A stretch of 64,000 nt of DNA, taken from the NCBI GenBank assembly GCA_005881575.1, contig VBCA01000019.1, positions 90,644 to 154,643 of the forward strand, read 5' to 3'. Made by a program: the position numbers and the translations under genes. The DNA comes from Betaproteobacteria bacterium (lineage in GTDB: Bacteria > Pseudomonadota > Gammaproteobacteria > Burkholderiales > SG8-39). The notes under the pieces were generated by a model. The model did no database searches. It had not been told where the DNA came from and saw only the letters and a list, made by a program, of their open reading frames with translations. Each line of letters starts with the position of its first letter. The stretch's first letter is position 1. This document shows positions 50,401 through 58,557 of this stretch, piece after piece.

Positions 50401-52113
50401 TCAAGAGCTGCCGATCGCGGGCAACAACAGATACGATCCCTGCCCGCCGCCGCTGTACACGGTGTGCGTCCCGGCGAAGCTCCCGGGCGGCCGGTCGCGC
50501 GGATCGTCGTGCAGGAACCAGCCGGAGCCTTTCTGCACGCCGGATTCGCCCGGGCGCTCGAAGTCTTTTCCCTGCAGGGTGAGCGCAAGGCGATGGCCGG
50601 CGGGCAGCGCGAGGCTTGCCGGCCAGATTTCGACGTCGACTTCGTAGATCTCGCTGGGTTTCAGCTTCTGCGCCTCGTCGTGCGTGTGCCACGGCTGGTA
50701 TTCGGTCGAGCGCTGCGGATCGAGTTTTCGCTGCGAGACGCGCAGCCAGCCTTGCGACACCGGGGCTTTGGGCTCGACAGCGGATAGAAACGTGACTTCG
50801 TTTCCCCTCGGGTCGAAGGCGCGCAAGGTTGCAAAGAGGTCCATGTCGTCGGTGCTCGACGAAACGAAGAGCTTCGCCTTGATCGGCCCGGCGAATTCAA
50901 TTGGATGCTCAAGGGGTGCCGTGCGGAAAGTGACTCCGTCGCTGATCGCCGCGTAGCTTGCGCACGAAGATTTTCCGGGTGCCGTGGCGACAAGTTCCTT
51001 GCTCGACGCATCGAGATAGAAACGCGTCCACTTCGTTCCCGTGAGCGGCCACTGCGTGTCGCGCGCGACGCGCTTCACCGTGTCGTCGGCGGCGCGCACC
51101 GCGACTTCGACCTTGGGCTCGCGCTCCCAGCTGTTGTCGATATCCTTCAGGTACCGGTCGAAGAATTTCCGCTGCAGCGCGACGCTCTCGGGCAAGAGGA
51201 ACGTCAGGAAGTACGATCCCGACTGGATCTTGAGCCACTTCTCGTGCGAGGCGATGCCGAGCCAGCCGAGGATCGTCCCGCGCAGGTGCAGGCCGAGCCC
51301 GCCCCAGTTGGCGACCACGAGCGCCGGCATCTCGATGCGGTCCAGCCGGGCGCTGCGCTCCTCGTACCAGGGGCCGTTCAGCGGGCGCTCGAGGAGGTTC
51401 TCGATGTACTCGACGCGGTTCGCGGCGAGCTCTTCGGGCGCGAGGCTCGCCGGCCCGGTGTTGCGCTCGCCCGTGCAGAGGTCGGTGAGAGGTGTTTCGG
51501 GATTGCCGTGCTGGTTCCGCAGCACGCTGCGGTTCCACCAGCGCCTGAGAAAACCGCTGCCGAGAATTCCGCCCTGCCGGGTGCGGTCGCGGTAGAAATC
51601 GTAGGTGCCCTGCCAGGGAAGGATCGCCGCGAGATGCGGCGGCCTCTGCGCGGCGATCATCCACTGGCCCGCCGCGTAATAGGAGATACCGAGCAAACCG
51701 ACTTTGCCGCTCGACCAGGGCTCCGCCGCCGCCCACTCGATCGCATCGTGGAAATCGCGGAACTCCCCCGGTGAATTCACGTCGAGCTTCCCGGGTGATT
51801 TACCCGAGCCGCGCGAATCGACCTTGACGACTGCGTAGCCGTGCGGCGCCCACATCTCGGGATCCGGCGTCTCGAACACGAGGTATTTGCACGATGACGT
51901 CTTCAGGATTTCCGGATGCCGGCGTTGCAGCGCTTCCCAGGCCTCGGGCATGAACTGCGAGAGGTGCACGTCCTTGCCGTAGGGGCCGAGGGTCATCAGC
52001 ACCGGAAATTTTCCGGGAGAGTCGGGCCGGAATACGTTCGCGCGGAGCAGCGCGCCGTCGCGCATCTGGACGGCGACGTCCTTGTCGAATACTCCCCAGG
52101 GCAGCGAGATCAT
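50401..52113 (-). CDS. CocE/NonD-family alpha/beta hydrolase (copy 2)
   Basis: 570 residues from ATG 52113. Catalytic domain with 'VVKVDSRGSGKSPGKLDVNS', nucleophile Ser in 'KVGLLGISYYAAGQWMIAA', then the C-terminal jelly roll ('AKLFVSSSTDDMDLFATLRA', 'GWLRVSQRKLDPQRS', 'LPAGHRLALTLQGKDFER'). It has the same domain order and almost the same length as the copy at 19370-21079. It is the last gene of the LLM - Bug - Bug - cupin operon; its ATG overlaps the cupin stop (ATGA), and the purine-rich ribosome binding site (GAGAGGGAAAG) lies within a palindromic repeat. Confidence 0.9.
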   Translation of the reverse strand: MISLPWGVFDKDVAVQMRDGALLRANVFRPDSPGKFPVLMTLGPYGKDVHLSQFMPEAWEALQRRHPEILKTSSCKYLVFETPDPEMWAPHGYAVVKVDSRGSGKSPGKLDVNSPGEFRDFHDAIEWAAAEPWSSGKVGLLGISYYAAGQWMIAAQRPPHLAAILPWQGTYDFYRDRTRQGGILGSGFLRRWWNRSVLRNQHGNPETPLTDLCTGERNTGPASLAPEELAANRVEYIENLLERPLNGPWYEERSARLDRIEMPALVVANWGGLGLHLRGTILGWLGIASHEKWLKIQSGSYFLTFLLPESVALQRKFFDRYLKDIDNSWEREPKVEVAVRAADDTVKRVARDTQWPLTGTKWTRFYLDASSKELVATAPGKSSCASYAAISDGVTFRTAPLEHPIEFAGPIKAKLFVSSSTDDMDLFATLRAFDPRGNEVTFLSAVEPKAPVSQGWLRVSQRKLDPQRSTEYQPWHTHDEAQKLKPSEIYEVDVEIWPASLALPAGHRLALTLQGKDFERPGESGVQKGSGWFLHDDPRDRPPGSFAGTHTVYSGGGQGSYLLLPAIGSS

Positions 52114-52676
52114 TCTTTCCCTCTCCCCCTTGGGGAGAGGGTTAGGGTGAGGGGCTTGGCCGAAACCAGCACGAAGGCGATCGTGCACGGCTCGTCGGTG
52201 CGGTTGCTCCAGGCATGATTGGTGCCGCGCTGAACGAGGCAGTCGCCCGCGCGCAGCAGCACCTCGCCTTCGTCCATCACCGCCCAGATTTCTCCGGAGA
52301 GCACGACGCAATAGTCGAGCGTGTGCGTCCTGTGCATTCCGGGGTGGCGGCGGCGCGCCGGGTCGGCGGCCTGCGCGCCCATCTCGGCGAAGAACGTATC
52401 CGGGGCGAGGGTCGCGAGGCGCACGCGGTCGGGCGGATACTCGATGATGCGGAATACGGTGCCGCCATCCACGGGCGCGATGCGCCGCTCATGATCGGCG
52501 GCGTCCTTCGCATCGGAATTGTCCGCGGGCGATGAGCGCGTCTCCCACAGCTCGGTCAGCTGCAGCCCGCCCGCCTTCTCAAGAGAAAAGCTATAAGGCG
52601 ATTCGCCGTCCATGAGGACGACGGAGCGCCCCTTGGCGTCGTGCCCGGTGACCAGTCTCCGGTGCCGTTTCGGCAT
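52110..52676 (-). CDS. Cupin-domain protein (copy 2) with repeat-derived C-terminus
   Basis: 188 residues; ATG 52676 follows GGGGGAGAG. 'RRLVTGHDAKGRSVVLMDGE' then a cupin barrel with 'GMHRTHTLDYCVVLSGEIWA' and 'DCLVQRGTNHAWSNRTDEPC'. The paralogue at 49873 ends 'AFVLIDAKEPA'; this one reads 'AFVLVSAKPLTLTLSPRGRG' and a few more residues. The extra tail is the translation of the palindromic repeat at 52119-52154, so insertion of that element extended the protein and moved its stop into the next gene's start. Confidence 0.87.
   Translation of the reverse strand: MPKRHRRLVTGHDAKGRSVVLMDGESPYSFSLEKAGGLQLTELWETRSSPADNSDAKDAADHERRIAPVDGGTVFRIIEYPPDRVRLATLAPDTFFAEMGAQAADPARRRHPGMHRTHTLDYCVVLSGEIWAVMDEGEVLLRAGDCLVQRGTNHAWSNRTDEPCTIAFVLVSAKPLTLTLSPRGRGKE
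52119..52154. repeat. Palindromic interspersed repeat at the cupin-CocE junction
   Basis: CCCTCTCCCC - CTT - GGGGAGAGGG is a perfect 10-bp inverted repeat, followed by TTAGGGTGAGGGG. This family of elements (chance translations 'LTLSPRGRG', 'PNPLPKGER') is widespread in GC-rich proteobacterial genomes and normally lies between genes. Here it is inside the coding end of the cupin gene and supplies the ribosome binding site of the hydrolase gene. Confidence 0.75.
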
Positions 52677-52690
52677 TCTCTCTCCCCCGG

Positions 52691-53671
52691 TCATCGGGTA
52701 GGGGAGTCCTCGAGGCGGATGCCGGTTCTCGCGATTACCTGTTTCGCGTTGGCACGGTCCGCCTTGAGGAACTCGGCGAACTCGGCGGGCGAATTGCCCA
52801 CCGCGTCGAAGGCCTGCACCTTCAGGAACTGCTCTTCGAAGCGCGGATTGCGCAGCGCTTTGACGAACTCCGCGTCGAGGCGGTCGACCACCGGCTGGGG
52901 CGTGCGCGCCGGAGCGAAGACCCCGAACCAGTTCTGCAGCTGCGGGTCGGATCCCTGCTCGGCGAGCGTGGACACTTCCGGAAGGTACGGCGAGCGCCGC
53001 GGGCTCGTGACCGCGAGCGCCTTCATTTTCCCGGAGCGAATCTGCGGCAGCACGATGCCCATCGCGATGAAGGTGACGTCGGCCTCGCCCGACAGCAAGG
53101 CCGGGATGATCTGCGCCGACCCCTTGTACGGCACGTGCACGATGTCGGCGCCACCAGTCCTCCTGAACCACTCGACGAAGAAATGCGGCGTGCTGCCGAT
53201 CCCGAAGGAGGCAAAGTTGATCCTGCCCGGATGGGCCTTCGCAAACGCGACCATGTCGCGCACGCTGTCGTAGGGCACCCTGGCGCCCGCCACGATCACC
53301 CCGTTGACCCACACGAGCTGCGTGATCGGCGCGAAATCACGTTCGGCGTCGTAGGGGAGCTTCGCGTAGAGATGCGGGTTGAACGACATGCCGTCGGAGG
53401 ACGAGGTGCACAGGGTTTGGCCGTCGGGCACCGCCTTTGCGCACGCTTCGAGCGCGATGATGGTGTTCGCCCCGGGACGGTTGTCGACGATCACGGCCTG
53501 GCCCAGCGATTCGCCGAGCGGCTGGCCGAGGCTGCGCACGAGGCCGTCCACCACGCCGCCCGCCGGATAGGGAACGATCACGTGGACGGGCTTCGAGGGG
53601 TACGGTTGCGCTTGCGTGGCGCTCGCGACCGCGCCCACTAGCAGGAACGTGGCGATCAGTGGAAAGCGCAT
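52691..53671 (-). CDS. Bug-family TTT solute-binding protein (operon 50.4-55.7 kb, second Bug)
   Basis: 326 residues; leader ends 'VGAVASATQAQ|PYPS'. Core: 'KPVHVIVPYPAGGVVDGLVR', 'VIVDNRPGANTIIALEAC', 'KAVPDGQTLCTSSSDG', 'IVHVPYKGSAQIIPA'. Cys residues in 'LEACAKAVPDGQTLCTSS' flank the ligand pocket and are unusual for the family. It lies 14 bases upstream of the cupin gene and 19 bases after the other Bug gene of the operon, so two receptors serve one set of enzymes. Confidence 0.92.
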   Translation of the reverse strand: MRFPLIATFLLVGAVASATQAQPYPSKPVHVIVPYPAGGVVDGLVRSLGQPLGESLGQAVIVDNRPGANTIIALEACAKAVPDGQTLCTSSSDGMSFNPHLYAKLPYDAERDFAPITQLVWVNGVIVAGARVPYDSVRDMVAFAKAHPGRINFASFGIGSTPHFFVEWFRRTGGADIVHVPYKGSAQIIPALLSGEADVTFIAMGIVLPQIRSGKMKALAVTSPRRSPYLPEVSTLAEQGSDPQLQNWFGVFAPARTPQPVVDRLDAEFVKALRNPRFEEQFLKVQAFDAVGNSPAEFAEFLKADRANAKQVIARTGIRLEDSPTR

Positions 53672-53690
53672 GCTCCTTCCTCGCGCCGCC

Positions 53691-54659
53691 TCACTCCGGC
53701 TGGATCCCGATTTCCTTCACGATGCGGCCCCATTTCTCGCGGTCGGCGCGAATGGCTTCGCCGACCGCCTCGGGCGTCTCGGCGCCGTCGCTGAAGAAGC
53801 CGAGCGTCGCGAAGCGCTGCGCCGTGTCCGGATCCTTGAGGATCCCGTCCATCTCTCGGTTCACGCGCAGGACGATGTCGCGCGGCGTTCCGGCAGGCGC
53901 AACGATGAGAAACCAGCCGACGAGCTCGAAGCCGGGGAAGGTCTCCGCGATCGCGGGCACGTTCTCGTAGCCGGGAACGCGCTTCGCGAAGCTCCCCGCG
54001 AGCGGCCGCAGCTCGCCGCTCCGGATACGCGAGGCCGCCGCTGGAACAGCGAGGATGATGACCTGAGTCCGGCCGGAGATCGTGTCCTGGATGCCGAGCG
54101 GCATGGTCGTATAGGGCACGATGAGGATATTGGTCCCCGCGACCTTGTTCAGCCACGCCGCCATCATCCCGGTGAAGTTGCGCAGGCCGTCGGTCGCGAA
54201 GCTGAGCTTGCCCGGATTCGCCTTATCGTAGGCGGCGAGCTCGGCGAGCGTCCTCGCCGGCACGCCCGGATGTACGAGCACGAAGAACGGACCCTTGGCG
54301 ATCATCGACACCGGCGCGAAGTCCTTCGCCGGATCGTAGGGCAGCGCCTTGAAGGTATGCGGATTGGAGACGAGCGTCGCGGCGGTGGCGCAGAAGAAGT
54401 TGTAGCCGTCGGGCGCTGAGCGCGCCGCGGCCTGCCCGGCGAGGATGTTGCCCGAACCCGGGCGGTTGTCCACGACGATGGTCTGCCCGAGCGCACGCGA
54501 CAGGCGGTCGGTGACGAAGCGGCACACGATGTCGGGCGCCGAGCCCGCCGGAAACGAGACGATGACCCTGATCGGCTTCGCCGGCCAGCCCTGCGCGCTG
54601 GTGGGGCAGGTCGCGGCGAGCGTCGCGATCGCCAGCAGCGTTCGCAGGGCGCGCCTCAC
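53691..54659 (-). CDS. Divergent Bug-family TTT solute-binding protein (operon 50.4-55.7 kb, first Bug)
   Basis: 322 residues; leader ends 'TLAATCPTSAQ|GWP'. The first landmarks are normal ('KPIRVIVSFPAGSAPDIVCR', 'IVVDNRPGSGNILAGQ', 'RSAPDGYNFFCATA'), but the usual HVPYKG segment is 'ILIVPYTTMPLGIQD', so the conserved His, Lys and Gly are all replaced. This is the most divergent of the window's copies and may bind a different class of ligand. It follows the LLM oxidoreductase gene after 19 bases. Confidence 0.88.
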   Translation of the reverse strand: MRRALRTLLAIATLAATCPTSAQGWPAKPIRVIVSFPAGSAPDIVCRFVTDRLSRALGQTIVVDNRPGSGNILAGQAAARSAPDGYNFFCATAATLVSNPHTFKALPYDPAKDFAPVSMIAKGPFFVLVHPGVPARTLAELAAYDKANPGKLSFATDGLRNFTGMMAAWLNKVAGTNILIVPYTTMPLGIQDTISGRTQVIILAVPAAASRIRSGELRPLAGSFAKRVPGYENVPAIAETFPGFELVGWFLIVAPAGTPRDIVLRVNREMDGILKDPDTAQRFATLGFFSDGAETPEAVGEAIRADREKWGRIVKEIGIQPE

Positions 54660-54678
54660 GATTCTCTCCTCGCCCCGC

Positions 54679-55704
54679 TCAGCTCACCGGCATGGCCGCG
54701 AGCTCGGGCATCACGGCCTGAGCGAGGAGCTGAGCCGAGCGCAGCGATTCCTCCAGGGACAGGTCGCCGAAGGCGAGGCGCGCGAGGACGTAGTTGACGC
54801 CGCTCTCGGCCGCCTGGCGAGCGATCGCCTCGCGCACCGTCCGCGGCGATCCGGCGATCGCCTGTCCGCTCTGCACGATCCCGTCGAAGTCCTCGGAATA
54901 CGCGATGTTCGCCGGCAGCGGGACCTCGCGCCTGCGCCAGAGGTTCGTGAAATTCGCGAACCATCGCCGGTAGGCGCGCCGCCCGATCTCCATCGCCTCG
55001 CGGTCGGTCTCGGCGATCACCACGTGGCGGTTCATTCCCATGAAGGGAATGCGCTTCGGGTCGCGCCCGAGCTTCGCCCAGCGCCCGCGATAGCGATCGG
55101 TGATCGCGCGCACGGCCGCGGCCGGCAGGTTGGTGACGACGTTGACGCCTGCGCCCGCCGCCCATTCGGTGCTCTCCGCGTTGAACACGCCGTACCAAAG
55201 CGGCGGATGGGGCTTCTGCACCGGCTCCAGGATGAAGGGCGCGTCGTCGAACTGGTAGTGCTCGCCGCGGAAGCTGACGCTCCGCGAGGCGAACGCTTTC
55301 ATAACGACCTGGTAGGCCTCGAGGTACATCGCCTGCGATTTCGCGGGTTCGACGCCGAAGGCGGCGATCTCGAGCGGCGACACGCCGCGGCCCACACCGA
55401 GCTCGAGCCTTCCCCCGCTCAATTGGTCGAGGGTGCAGATCTCCTCGGCGAGGCGCAAGGGATGGTAGAGCGGCAGCGTATACACCAGCGGCCCGAGGCG
55501 GAGACGTCGGGTGCGCTGCGCAGCGAGCGCGAGGAAAACCGAAGGCGAGGGCGACATCCCGAGCGGCGTCGAGTGGTGCTCGGCGACGTGCAGGGCGTAG
55601 AGGCCGAGCCGATCGTAGGCCTCGGCGAGCTTGAGCCGGTTCTCGAAGAGCTCCGCGAGCGGCTCGCCGCTCGCATCTATGTGATCGAAAACGCCGAATC
55701 GCAT
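54679..55704 (-). CDS. LLM-class flavin-dependent oxidoreductase (operon 50.4-55.7 kb)
   Basis: 341 residues beginning 'MRFGVFDHIDASGEPLAELF'. Landmarks: 'YALHVAEHHSTPLGMSPSPS', 'RLRLGPLVYTLPLYHPLRLA', 'EICTLDQLSGGRLELGVGRG' and 'PHPPLWYGVFNAES'. It belongs to the luciferase-like monooxygenases but to a different branch than the enzyme at 28873. First gene of an operon with two Bug receptors, a cupin and a CocE hydrolase, a layout consistent with uptake, oxygenation and hydrolysis of one compound. Confidence 0.9.
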   Translation of the reverse strand: MRFGVFDHIDASGEPLAELFENRLKLAEAYDRLGLYALHVAEHHSTPLGMSPSPSVFLALAAQRTRRLRLGPLVYTLPLYHPLRLAEEICTLDQLSGGRLELGVGRGVSPLEIAAFGVEPAKSQAMYLEAYQVVMKAFASRSVSFRGEHYQFDDAPFILEPVQKPHPPLWYGVFNAESTEWAAGAGVNVVTNLPAAAVRAITDRYRGRWAKLGRDPKRIPFMGMNRHVVIAETDREAMEIGRRAYRRWFANFTNLWRRREVPLPANIAYSEDFDGIVQSGQAIAGSPRTVREAIARQAAESGVNYVLARLAFGDLSLEESLRSAQLLAQAVMPELAAMPVS

Positions 55705-55761
55705 TTCCGGGATGTTACTTCATGATCCGGACCGGGGGGCGGTGGGAAGATACGCAAAAGA

Positions 55762-55784
55762 AAAGGCCCGCATCGCGGGCCTTT
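55762..55784 (-). terminator. Strong intrinsic terminator of the beta-helix gene
   Basis: AAAGGCCCGC - ATC - GCGGGCCTTT is a perfect 10-bp stem. On the minus strand it is followed by TTCTTTTG, 30 bases after the stop of the beta-helix gene; on the plus strand the trailing bases are CTTTCC, so it works best for the minus-strand transcript. It separates that gene from the LLM operon downstream on the same strand. Confidence 0.85.
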
Positions 55785-55814
55785 CCGTCCTACCGCCTGC
55801 CGAGAAGCGGCGCT

Positions 55815-57086
55815 TCAGAACCCGGTGCAGGCGACGCCTCCCCTCGCGTTGATGCCGATGCCCAGGGCAGCCGTATTAGCTACGCTCGATTCGAGGTCGG
55901 TGCAGTTGACGCCGAATCCGTCGTTTTGGGTGACGTTGCTGTTGGGTGTTATGCCGAGGACCGCCGAGCCACGCTGGAGCTGGATGCCGTCGCCGGCTAT
56001 GACTGTGCCTGGGACGGCGCCTGGGATGGCCCTGTTGTTCTGGATCGTGCTGTTCCCGATCTGCGCCGTCGACCTCACGGCGAGGACCACGCCGAAGCCG
56101 ACGTTGTTGCTGATCACCGCGTCGCGGATGGAGAGCGCCGATCCCAGGAAGCCGGAGATGCCGCCGGTAAAGGTCGGGTTGCCGTTGCCGGTGATGGTGT
56201 TGACGGTCGACATGTCGAAGTTGGCATCTCCGAGATTCACGGAACCGCTGCGCAGGTTGATGCCTGGTCCGGTATTTCCGGAGATCGTGTTGCCGCCGAT
56301 GACATTGGCGGTCGCGTTGGCAATGTTGACCCCGTTGCCGCTGAATGCCGCCGAAGGGTTGGTCCCGTTGCCGGTGACCTGGTTCGCCGCGACGAGCGCG
56401 GTCGAGCCGTACACGATATGGATGCCGTTCACGCCGTTGGCGCTGATCGTGTTGCCTCCGGCGACGTTGAAGTTATCGATGCCGATACGTGCGGTGCCGC
56501 CGTTGAATACGCCAACTCCCATCCGGGCGTTCTGGCTGACCTGCGAATTGATCACGCTGCCGCTCGCGGCGTCGACCGCCACTCCGTCGCGCGCGTTGTT
56601 GAGGACCCTGCAGCCGTCCACCACGCCGCTCGCGCCGTGAGCGTAGGTGATGCCGTTGCGCCCGGTGCCCTGCACGAGCGCGTTTTGCACGATGAGCCCC
56701 GCCGCGCCGTCGGCTGTGATGCCGTTGCGGCCCCCGGTCACGGTGATGCCGTCTAGGGTCACGCGGGTGCCGGTGACGCGGATCACGTCGATCGCGGGGT
56801 CGGGCCCGCTGATGGTCGCGCCCGGCGCCGCCGCAGCGAGCTTGATGTCGCTGCGATTGATCACTACGTGCTCGCTGCAGCTGCCGTTGATCAGGATCGT
56901 CAGGGACTTGCGCTCGTCACCGCGCGTGAGCGCCCTGGCGACGGTGTCGCCCGCGGCGCAGTCGACCGTGGTGGTCCTGTCCTTGTCGCGGTCCCGCTCC
57001 CTGTCTCGGTCGGAATCCGCGCGCGCGTGGAGCGCGACGAGCGATAGTGCGGCGATAGTGAAGGCGAGCGAATGACGTGCGTTCAT
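55815..57086 (-). CDS. Exported right-handed beta-helix repeat protein
   Basis: 423 residues: signal peptide ending 'SLVALHARA|DSD', a charged Asp/Arg tract 'SDRDRERDRDKDR', then a parallel beta-helix from about residue 75 to the end. Repeating turns of the type 'GITVTGGRNGITADGAAGLI' and 'NNARDGVAVDAASGSVINSQ' give around ten coils, with the asparagine-rich ladders of NosD/pectate-lyase-like folds. Four or so Cys residues ('DCAAGD', 'GSCSEH', 'NCTDLE', 'VACTGF') may cap it. No catalytic lyase motif is evident, so a surface or carbohydrate-binding role is as likely as an enzyme. Confidence 0.85.
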   Translation of the reverse strand: MNARHSLAFTIAALSLVALHARADSDRDRERDRDKDRTTTVDCAAGDTVARALTRGDERKSLTILINGSCSEHVVINRSDIKLAAAAPGATISGPDPAIDVIRVTGTRVTLDGITVTGGRNGITADGAAGLIVQNALVQGTGRNGITYAHGASGVVDGCRVLNNARDGVAVDAASGSVINSQVSQNARMGVGVFNGGTARIGIDNFNVAGGNTISANGVNGIHIVYGSTALVAANQVTGNGTNPSAAFSGNGVNIANATANVIGGNTISGNTGPGINLRSGSVNLGDANFDMSTVNTITGNGNPTFTGGISGFLGSALSIRDAVISNNVGFGVVLAVRSTAQIGNSTIQNNRAIPGAVPGTVIAGDGIQLQRGSAVLGITPNSNVTQNDGFGVNCTDLESSVANTAALGIGINARGGVACTGF

Positions 57087-57223
57087 GGTCCCTCCCTTTG
57101 TTGTTGTGGTGAGCCCTTTCCCTCCCTGGGGAGTGGGCCTTGGGAAAAATCATGCGCGGCCGCCCGTTTCCTGTCAAGGCCGGGCGTACAATGCAGCGAC
57201 TGGCAGCAAGCAAGGAGCCTCCT

Positions 57224-58471
57224 ATGAACAAACCCGAACGCCTCGCTTCGGCCGTCGCGGCGGCGGAGTTCCAGGTGGGCGGCGTGATCATGCGCCGGCC
57301 GTTCCGCATCCGGCGCCTGGGCCATTTCGGCGTCAACGTCGCCGATCCCGAGAAGAGCAAGGATTTCTACTGTCGCCTTCTCGGCTTTCGCATCTCCGAC
57401 CCGATCGACTTCGGGCCGCGGCTGCCCGAGGACAAGCGCGCGAGCGTCGGCACCACGACTGGTTACTTCTCGCGCCACGGCACCGATCACCATTCGTTCG
57501 TGTTTTTTCCGAGAGATGCCTACTCGGTTCTCAACCCGCATTCGCTGAAACCGTCGGGCGCCATCAATCAAATCACCTGGCAGGTCGGGTCGCTGCAAGA
57601 AGTGTCGGACGCGTTCGACTGGTTTACCCGGCGCGGCAAGCAGATCCGCCGCGCGGGCCGCGATCTGCCGGGGTCGAACTGGCATTTCTATCCGCCCGAT
57701 CCCGACGGCCACACCAACGAGCTGTATTACGGCATCGAGCAGATCGGATGGGACGGGTACTCTAAGCCGCGCGAGATGTACGGCGTGCGCTATACCAAGC
57801 CGCCCAATTTGCCGCACCAATCCGAATACGCCGAAGTGATGCAGGCGACGAAAGACGGAATCGCCATCGAAGAGGGCCTGCGAGCGAGCGACATGGGCGG
57901 CCCCGAGACCTACGATGTCGGCGGCATCCTGCTCGCCCGGCCGTTCAAGATCGCGAGAATCGGACCGGTGCGCCTCTTCACCGAGGACATGGAAGCGATG
58001 GTGCGCTTCTACCGCGACGACCTGGGCCTCGCGATCACCGAAGAGGTGACCTACAAGAGCCACCACTGCGTATTCCTGCGCGCCAACACCGAGCACCACA
58101 CCATGGCGCTCTATCCGCTCGCGCTGCGCGAGGAACTGCGCCTGCGCGCCGACACCACGCTCATGTCGTTCGGCCTGCAACTCGGGAGCTACAAACAACT
58201 GCGCGACGCGATCGCGTTCCTCAAAGACAACGGCGTCACCATCAAATACCTGCCGCCCGAACTATTCCCGGGAATCGACTATTGCGCCTTCGCCATCGAC
58301 CCCGACGGCTTCGCCTTCCAGCTGTATTACTACATGGAACAAATCGGCTGGGACGGAAAGCCGCGGCCGGAATCACAGCGCCCGGAAATCGACAACGCGA
58401 AATGGCCGGAAGCGGTGGAGGGGCACAGCGACACGTTCTTGGGTGAGCCGTTTTTGGGACCGTTGGGTTAG
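57224..58471 (+). CDS. Two-domain VOC-family protein (extradiol-dioxygenase-like)
   Basis: 415 residues from ATG 57224 (AAGGAGCCTCCT upstream). Two VOC units of about 190 residues, each preceded by a matching linker ('VGGVIMRRPFRIRRLGHFGV' and 'VGGILLARPFKIARIGPVRL') and each ending in '..LYY..EQIGWDG'. The first keeps the metal set (His in 'LGHFGVNVAD', His in 'DHHSFVFFPRD', Glu in 'HTNELYYGIEQIG'). In the second, the first His is Pro and the Glu is Gln ('FAFQLYYYMEQIG'), so only the N-terminal unit should bind iron. Likely a ring-cleaving or related oxygenase. Divergent from the beta-helix gene across 137 bases. Confidence 0.88.
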   Translation: MNKPERLASAVAAAEFQVGGVIMRRPFRIRRLGHFGVNVADPEKSKDFYCRLLGFRISDPIDFGPRLPEDKRASVGTTTGYFSRHGTDHHSFVFFPRDAYSVLNPHSLKPSGAINQITWQVGSLQEVSDAFDWFTRRGKQIRRAGRDLPGSNWHFYPPDPDGHTNELYYGIEQIGWDGYSKPREMYGVRYTKPPNLPHQSEYAEVMQATKDGIAIEEGLRASDMGGPETYDVGGILLARPFKIARIGPVRLFTEDMEAMVRFYRDDLGLAITEEVTYKSHHCVFLRANTEHHTMALYPLALREELRLRADTTLMSFGLQLGSYKQLRDAIAFLKDNGVTIKYLPPELFPGIDYCAFAIDPDGFAFQLYYYMEQIGWDGKPRPESQRPEIDNAKWPEAVEGHSDTFLGEPFLGPLG

Positions 58472-58557
58472 GCGTTTTCGCTCTTTCACCGCTGTAGCGA
58501 TTCTTGTTTTTGGTGACATCTGAACGTCCGCTATTCAATATGACCTCGGAGGCATTC

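Noticed and set aside
57105..57150. Second copy of the CCCTCTCCCC/GGGGAGAGGG palindrome upstream of the beta-helix gene
   Set aside because: A CCCTCCC..GGGGAGTGGG stretch is similar but too degenerate to be called with confidence.
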